Origin: Klebsiella sp. RIT-PI-d
GTDB lineage: Bacteria > Pseudomonadota > Gammaproteobacteria > Enterobacterales > Enterobacteriaceae
NCBI RefSeq assembly: GCF_001187865.1
Contig: NZ_LGIT01000005.1
Coordinates: 18,593-82,592, forward strand
Length of the DNA: 64,000 bases
Reading direction: 5' to 3'
The notes below the pieces were generated by a model that was not told the origin of the DNA, ran no database searches, and saw only the letters and a program-made list of their open reading frames with translations. Positions 60,907 to 64,000 of this stretch are shown here, in pieces (the first letter of the stretch is position 1; each line of letters starts with the position of its first letter). Position numbers and translations under genes: made by a program.

Positions 60907-61520
60907 TGGACAGTTGGTTAATTCCTGCGGCGCCGGTGAGCGTTGTCGATGAAATCAAAAAGAGCCGCTTTATTACGTTGCTCGCCCATACCGACGGCGT
61001 TGAGGCGGCCAAACTGTTTGTCGAGTCTGTGCGGGCTGAACATCCTGATGCCCGCCATCACTGCGTAGCCTGGGTGGCCGGCGCGCCAGGCGATTCACAA
61101 CAGTTAGGATTTTCAGACGATGGTGAACCGGCGGGAACGGCCGGTAAGCCAATGCTGGCACAATTGATGGGCAGCGATGTCGGTGAGATAACCGCGGTGG
61201 TTGTTCGCTACTACGGCGGTATTCTTCTCGGCACGGGTGGTCTGGTAAAAGCCTACGGTGGCGGAGTGAATCAGGCGTTAAGACAGTTAACAACACAGCG
61301 CAAGACGCCATTAACCGAATATACTTTGCAGTGTGAATATAGTCAGCTGGCCGGAGTCGAGGCGCTGTTAGAGCGGTTTGCCGGTAAGATAGTGGAAAGC
61401 GATTATCAGGCCATTGTCCTGTTAAGAGTGGCACTTCCTTATGCAAAAGTGGCTGAATTTTCAGCAAGGCTGGCGGATTTTAGCCGAGGTTCATTGCAAT
61501 TGTTAGCGATTGAAGAATAA
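60906..61520 (+). CDS. yigZ: IMPACT/UPF0029 family protein YigZ
   Basis: 204 residues, the E. coli length. N-terminal IMPACT domain with the signature FSDDGEPAGTAGKPML near residues 66-81 and VVRYYGGILLGTGGLVKAY; C-terminal DUF1949 ferredoxin-like domain. Molecular function in bacteria is not established; the eukaryotic relative regulates Gcn2. It overlaps pepQ by one base, and trkH begins 38 bases later. Confidence 0.93.
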   Translation: MDSWLIPAAPVSVVDEIKKSRFITLLAHTDGVEAAKLFVESVRAEHPDARHHCVAWVAGAPGDSQQLGFSDDGEPAGTAGKPMLAQLMGSDVGEITAVVVRYYGGILLGTGGLVKAYGGGVNQALRQLTTQRKTPLTEYTLQCEYSQLAGVEALLERFAGKIVESDYQAIVLLRVALPYAKVAEFSARLADFSRGSLQLLAIEE

Positions 61521-61558
61521 TCCCCACCTCATTTTTACTATCACAGGAAGCGGCAGAG

Positions 61559-63010
61559 ATGCATTTTCGCGCCATTACCCGAATTGTTGGACTATTGGTT
61601 ATCTTATTCTCGGGGACGATGATCCTGCCCGGACTGGTAGCGCTGATCTATCGCGATGGGGCAGGACGAGCATTTACCCAGACGTTCTTCGTTGCGCTGG
61701 CGATTGGCTCTCTGCTGTGGTGGCCTAACCGTCGACAGAAAGGCGAATTAAAGTCGCGGGAAGGGTTTCTGATTGTCGTGCTTTTCTGGACAGTGCTGGG
61801 CAGCGTCGGGGCCTTGCCCTTTGTCTTCTCCGAACGCCCCAACCTGACCATCACCGATGCTTTCTTTGAGTCTTTCTCCGGTCTGACGACAACGGGCGCG
61901 ACCACCCTGGTCGGGCTGGATTCATTACCCCACGGTATTCTCTTTTACCGTCAGATGCTGCAATGGTTCGGCGGGATGGGGATCATCGTCCTGGCAGTGG
62001 CTATTCTGCCTATCCTCGGCGTTGGGGGAATGCAGCTTTACCGGGCTGAAATGCCGGGGCCATTGAAAGATAACAAAATGCGTCCGCGCATTGCCGAGAC
62101 GGCAAAAACGCTGTGGCTGATCTACGTTCTGCTGACCGTCGCCTGCGCGCTGGCACTGTGGTTTGCCGGTATGCCCGCATTTGATGCCATCGGGCACAGC
62201 TTCTCGACGATCGCGATTGGCGGCTTCTCAACGCATGACGCGAGTATCGGTTATTTCGATAGTCCCACTATAAATACTATTATTGCTATCTTTCTGCTGA
62301 TCTCTGGCTGTAACTATGGGCTGCACTTTTCTCTGCTAAGCGGGCGTAACCTTAAAGTCTACTGGCGCGATCCGGAATTCCGCATGTTTATTGGCGTTCA
62401 ACTGACGCTGGTGGTGATTTGCACGTTAGTACTCTGGTTTCATGATGTCTATAACGCGGCAATAACCACGCTTAACCAGGCTTTTTTCCAGGTGGTGTCC
62501 ATGGCCACGACAGCCGGATTTACGACTGATAGCATCGCGCGCTGGCCGTTGTTCCTGCCGGTATTGCTGCTTTGTTCTGCTTTTATTGGCGGCTGTGCGG
62601 GGTCAACCGGCGGCGGGCTGAAAGTTATTCGTATCCTGCTGCTGTTCAAACAAGGCAACCGGGAACTGAAACGTCTGATCCATCCCAATGCGGTTTATAG
62701 TATTAAGCTAGGTAACAGAGCGCTGCCTGAACGGATACTTGAAGCGGTATGGGGATTTTTCTCGGCCTATGCGCTGGTATTCATTGTCAGTATGCTGGCT
62801 ATCATTGCGACCGGCGTTGATGATTTCTCTGCCTTTGCATCGGTTGTCGCTACACTCAATAACCTTGGACCGGGTCTTGGCGTGGTGGCAGATAACTTTG
62901 CCAGCATGAATCCGGTCGCGAAATGGATACTGATTGCCAACATGCTGTTTGGCCGACTTGAAGTCTTTACGCTATTGGTTCTTTTTACCCCGACATTCTG
63001 GCGTGATTAA
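61559..63010 (+). CDS. trkH: Potassium uptake protein TrkH
   Basis: Integral membrane K+ channel subunit of the Trk system, gated by TrkA and needing SapD (TrkE) in E. coli. 483 residues, as in E. coli. Four K+-selectivity half-pores are visible in order: SGLTTTGATTL, TIAIGGFSTHD, MATTAGFTTDS and TLNNLGPGLG. Ten or more hydrophobic segments. The ATG at 61559 follows AGGAAG. hemG follows 12 bases later, as in E. coli. Confidence 0.97.
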   Translation: MHFRAITRIVGLLVILFSGTMILPGLVALIYRDGAGRAFTQTFFVALAIGSLLWWPNRRQKGELKSREGFLIVVLFWTVLGSVGALPFVFSERPNLTITDAFFESFSGLTTTGATTLVGLDSLPHGILFYRQMLQWFGGMGIIVLAVAILPILGVGGMQLYRAEMPGPLKDNKMRPRIAETAKTLWLIYVLLTVACALALWFAGMPAFDAIGHSFSTIAIGGFSTHDASIGYFDSPTINTIIAIFLLISGCNYGLHFSLLSGRNLKVYWRDPEFRMFIGVQLTLVVICTLVLWFHDVYNAAITTLNQAFFQVVSMATTAGFTTDSIARWPLFLPVLLLCSAFIGGCAGSTGGGLKVIRILLLFKQGNRELKRLIHPNAVYSIKLGNRALPERILEAVWGFFSAYALVFIVSMLAIIATGVDDFSAFASVVATLNNLGPGLGVVADNFASMNPVAKWILIANMLFGRLEVFTLLVLFTPTFWRD

Positions 63011-63022
63011 CTGGAGTACGTT

Positions 63023-63568
63023 TTGAAAACACTGATTCTGTTCTCGACGAGAGATGGGCAAACGCGCGAGATTGCCGCTTTCATTGCGTCTGAACTCAAA
63101 GAGCAGGGCATCTATTCTGACTTAGTCAATCTCAATCGAACGGATGATATCGACTGGGCGCTTTATGATCGGGTCGTTATTGGTGCCTCTATCCGTTATG
63201 GCCATTACCATCCAGCACTGGAAAGCTTTATTAAAAAGCACCTGCATGCGCTGGAGTCTTTGCCGGGGGCATTCTTTTCAGTAAACCTGGTCGCACGTAA
63301 AGCAGAGAAGCGTACGCCTCAAACAAACAGTTATACGCGTAAATTCCTGCTTAGCTCCCCGTGGCAGCCGACGCTGTGCGCCGTATTCGCGGGCGCGCTG
63401 CGTTATCCTCATTATCGCTGGTATGACCGGATGATGATCCGCCTCATTATGAAGATGACTGGCGGAGAAACGGATACGCGTAAAGAGGTGGTGTACACCG
63501 ACTGGAACCAGGCAGCGGTTTTTGCGCGTGAAATTGCGCAAATAACTGCCAATTCGTCGTTGAAATAA
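63023..63568 (+). CDS. hemG: Menaquinone-dependent protoporphyrinogen IX dehydrogenase HemG
   Basis: FMN-containing, flavodoxin-like enzyme that oxidises protoporphyrinogen IX, passing electrons to quinone. 181 residues, as in E. coli. It starts with TTG at 63023 after GGAG (E. coli uses GTG). The FMN loop is [11 protein letters not shown] near 8-18; [12 protein letters not shown] and the loop insert [19 protein letters not shown] are HemG-specific. It precedes the rRNA operon, as in E. coli before rrsA. Confidence 0.96.
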   Translation: MKTLILFSTRDGQTREIAAFIASELKEQGIYSDLVNLNRTDDIDWALYDRVVIGASIRYGHYHPALESFIKKHLHALESLPGAFFSVNLVARKAEKRTPQTNSYTRKFLLSSPWQPTLCAVFAGALRYPHYRWYDRMMIRLIMKMTGGETDTRKEVVYTDWNQAAVFAREIAQITANSSLK

Positions 63569-63578
63569 GCAATGCGAA

Positions 63579-63645
63579 TGAAAAAAAAGCTAACGATAAG
63601 TTTTTTTAAATTTATGCTTGTCATCACGAAAGAACTCCCTATAAT
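63579..63645 (+). promoter_or_regulatory. rrn P1 promoter with A/T-rich UP region
   Basis: -35 TTGTCA (63618-63623) and -10 TATAAT (63640-63645) with 16-base spacing, as in enteric rrn P1, followed by a GC-rich discriminator GCGCCTCC. The A/T-rich tract at 63579-63615 (runs of A and T) fits an UP element. Fis sites may lie upstream in hemG, but I cannot mark them. Confidence 0.9.
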
Positions 63646-63738
63646 GCGCCTCCACTGACACGGAACAACGGATTACAAACCGCCGGGTCAGCAGGGATTC
63701 TTCCGGGAATGCCGGCAGAGAAAAGCGAAAATAAACGC

Positions 63739-63766
63739 TTGACTCTGAACGAGGAAAACGTATTAT
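63739..63766 (+). promoter_or_regulatory. rrn P2 promoter
   Basis: -35 TTGACT (63739-63744) and -10 TATTAT (63761-63766), 16 bases apart, 121 bases downstream of P1. Typical of the constitutive second rrn promoter. Confidence 0.88.
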
Positions 63767-63776
63767 ACGGGACCTC

Positions 63777-63816
63777 GCAACGGTGAGCGAAAGCCGCGTT
63801 GCACTGCTCTTTAACA
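63777..63816 (+). promoter_or_regulatory. rrn leader antitermination region (boxB-like hairpin and boxA)
   Basis: A hairpin with arms GCAACG (63777-63782) and CGTTGC (63797-63802) containing a GCGAAAGC loop is followed by boxA TGCTCTTTAACA (63805-63816). These recruit NusB/NusE and related factors for ribosomal antitermination. Confidence 0.85.
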
Positions 63817-63946
63817 ATTTATCAGACAATCTGTGTGGGCACTCGAAGATACGGATTCTTAAATGTCGCAAGACAAAAAAGAAATACCAAGTCTCAGAGT
63901 GAACACGTAATTCATTACGAAGTTTAATTCTTTGAGCATCAAACTT

Positions 63947-64000
63947 AAATTGAAGAGTTTGATCATGGCTCAGATTGAACGCTGGCGGCAGGCCTAACAC
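63947..64000 (+). rRNA. rrsA: 16S ribosomal RNA, first 54 bases
   Basis: The mature 5' end AAATTGAAGAGTTTGATCAT begins at 63947 and continues through the universal 27F primer region to the window edge. Location after hemG corresponds to rrsA of E. coli; the operon continues outside the window. Confidence 0.97.

Overview
The window is an ordinary, gene-dense stretch of chromosome from a member of the Enterobacteriaceae, close to Escherichia, Salmonella, Citrobacter and Enterobacter. The evidence is the near-complete collinearity with the E. coli rhlB-rrsA segment, the enteric enterobacterial common antigen (ECA) cluster, a GlmZ small RNA, and enteric-type regulatory sites (CRP, FadR, MetJ, MetR, LexA-like). 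Protein lengths match their E. coli counterparts, but many residues differ, so it is not E. coli K-12. The genus cannot be fixed from the window alone.

Layout. 1-2588: 5' part of rhlB (minus), then trxA and rho with its leader. 2762-13602: the complete ECA operon, wecA-wzzE-wecB-wecC-wecD-wecE-wzxE-wecF-wzyE-wecG, mostly coupled through ATGA or TTGA overlaps. Together these genes make lipid I-III, flip the trisaccharide, polymerise it and set chain length. 13856-16334: the amino-acid permease yifK, a four-tRNA operon (Arg-CCG, His-GTG, Leu-CAG, Pro-TGG) and the GlmZ sRNA. 16355-20441: the heme operon hemC-hemD-hemX-hemY (minus), divergent from cyaA. 20741-27361: cyaA, cyaY (minus), then lptM-dapF-yigA-xerC-yigB. 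27484-35437: uvrD, corA with an Mg-type leader (corL), rarD and yigI (minus), pldA, recQ. 35498-37815: the exporters rhtC and rhtB, convergent, with an Rpn-family nuclease gene between them. 37926-43947: pldB, yigL, bioP(yigM), metR (minus), metE. 43981-50452: ysgA (minus), udp, rmuC, and the ubiquinone genes ubiE-ubiJ-ubiB. 50537-53408: tatABC, tatD, rfaH (minus). 53585-61520: ubiD, fre, fadBA (minus), pepQ, yigZ. 61559-64000: trkH, hemG, and the promoters, leader and first 54 bases of a 16S rRNA gene.

Almost everything is core genome. The one clearly accessory gene is the Rpn-family PD-(D/E)XK nuclease gene at 36156-37040. It lies between two genes that I recall as direct neighbours in E. 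coli K-12. It carries a well-placed internal ribosome binding site and ATG that would make a 53-residue C-terminal protein, matching the nested toxin-antitoxin arrangement reported for E. coli Rpn proteins. It also has an inverted repeat just upstream of its start. This is the best candidate for an interesting, incompletely described system here.

Secondary points of interest are a rho leader in which the rhoL peptide frame has lost both its start and its stop, the corL-corA leader hairpin, a degraded LexA box at uvrD, a 12-bp perfect hairpin inside the ECA operon, and the 113-nt tail-to-tail overlap of bioP and metR.
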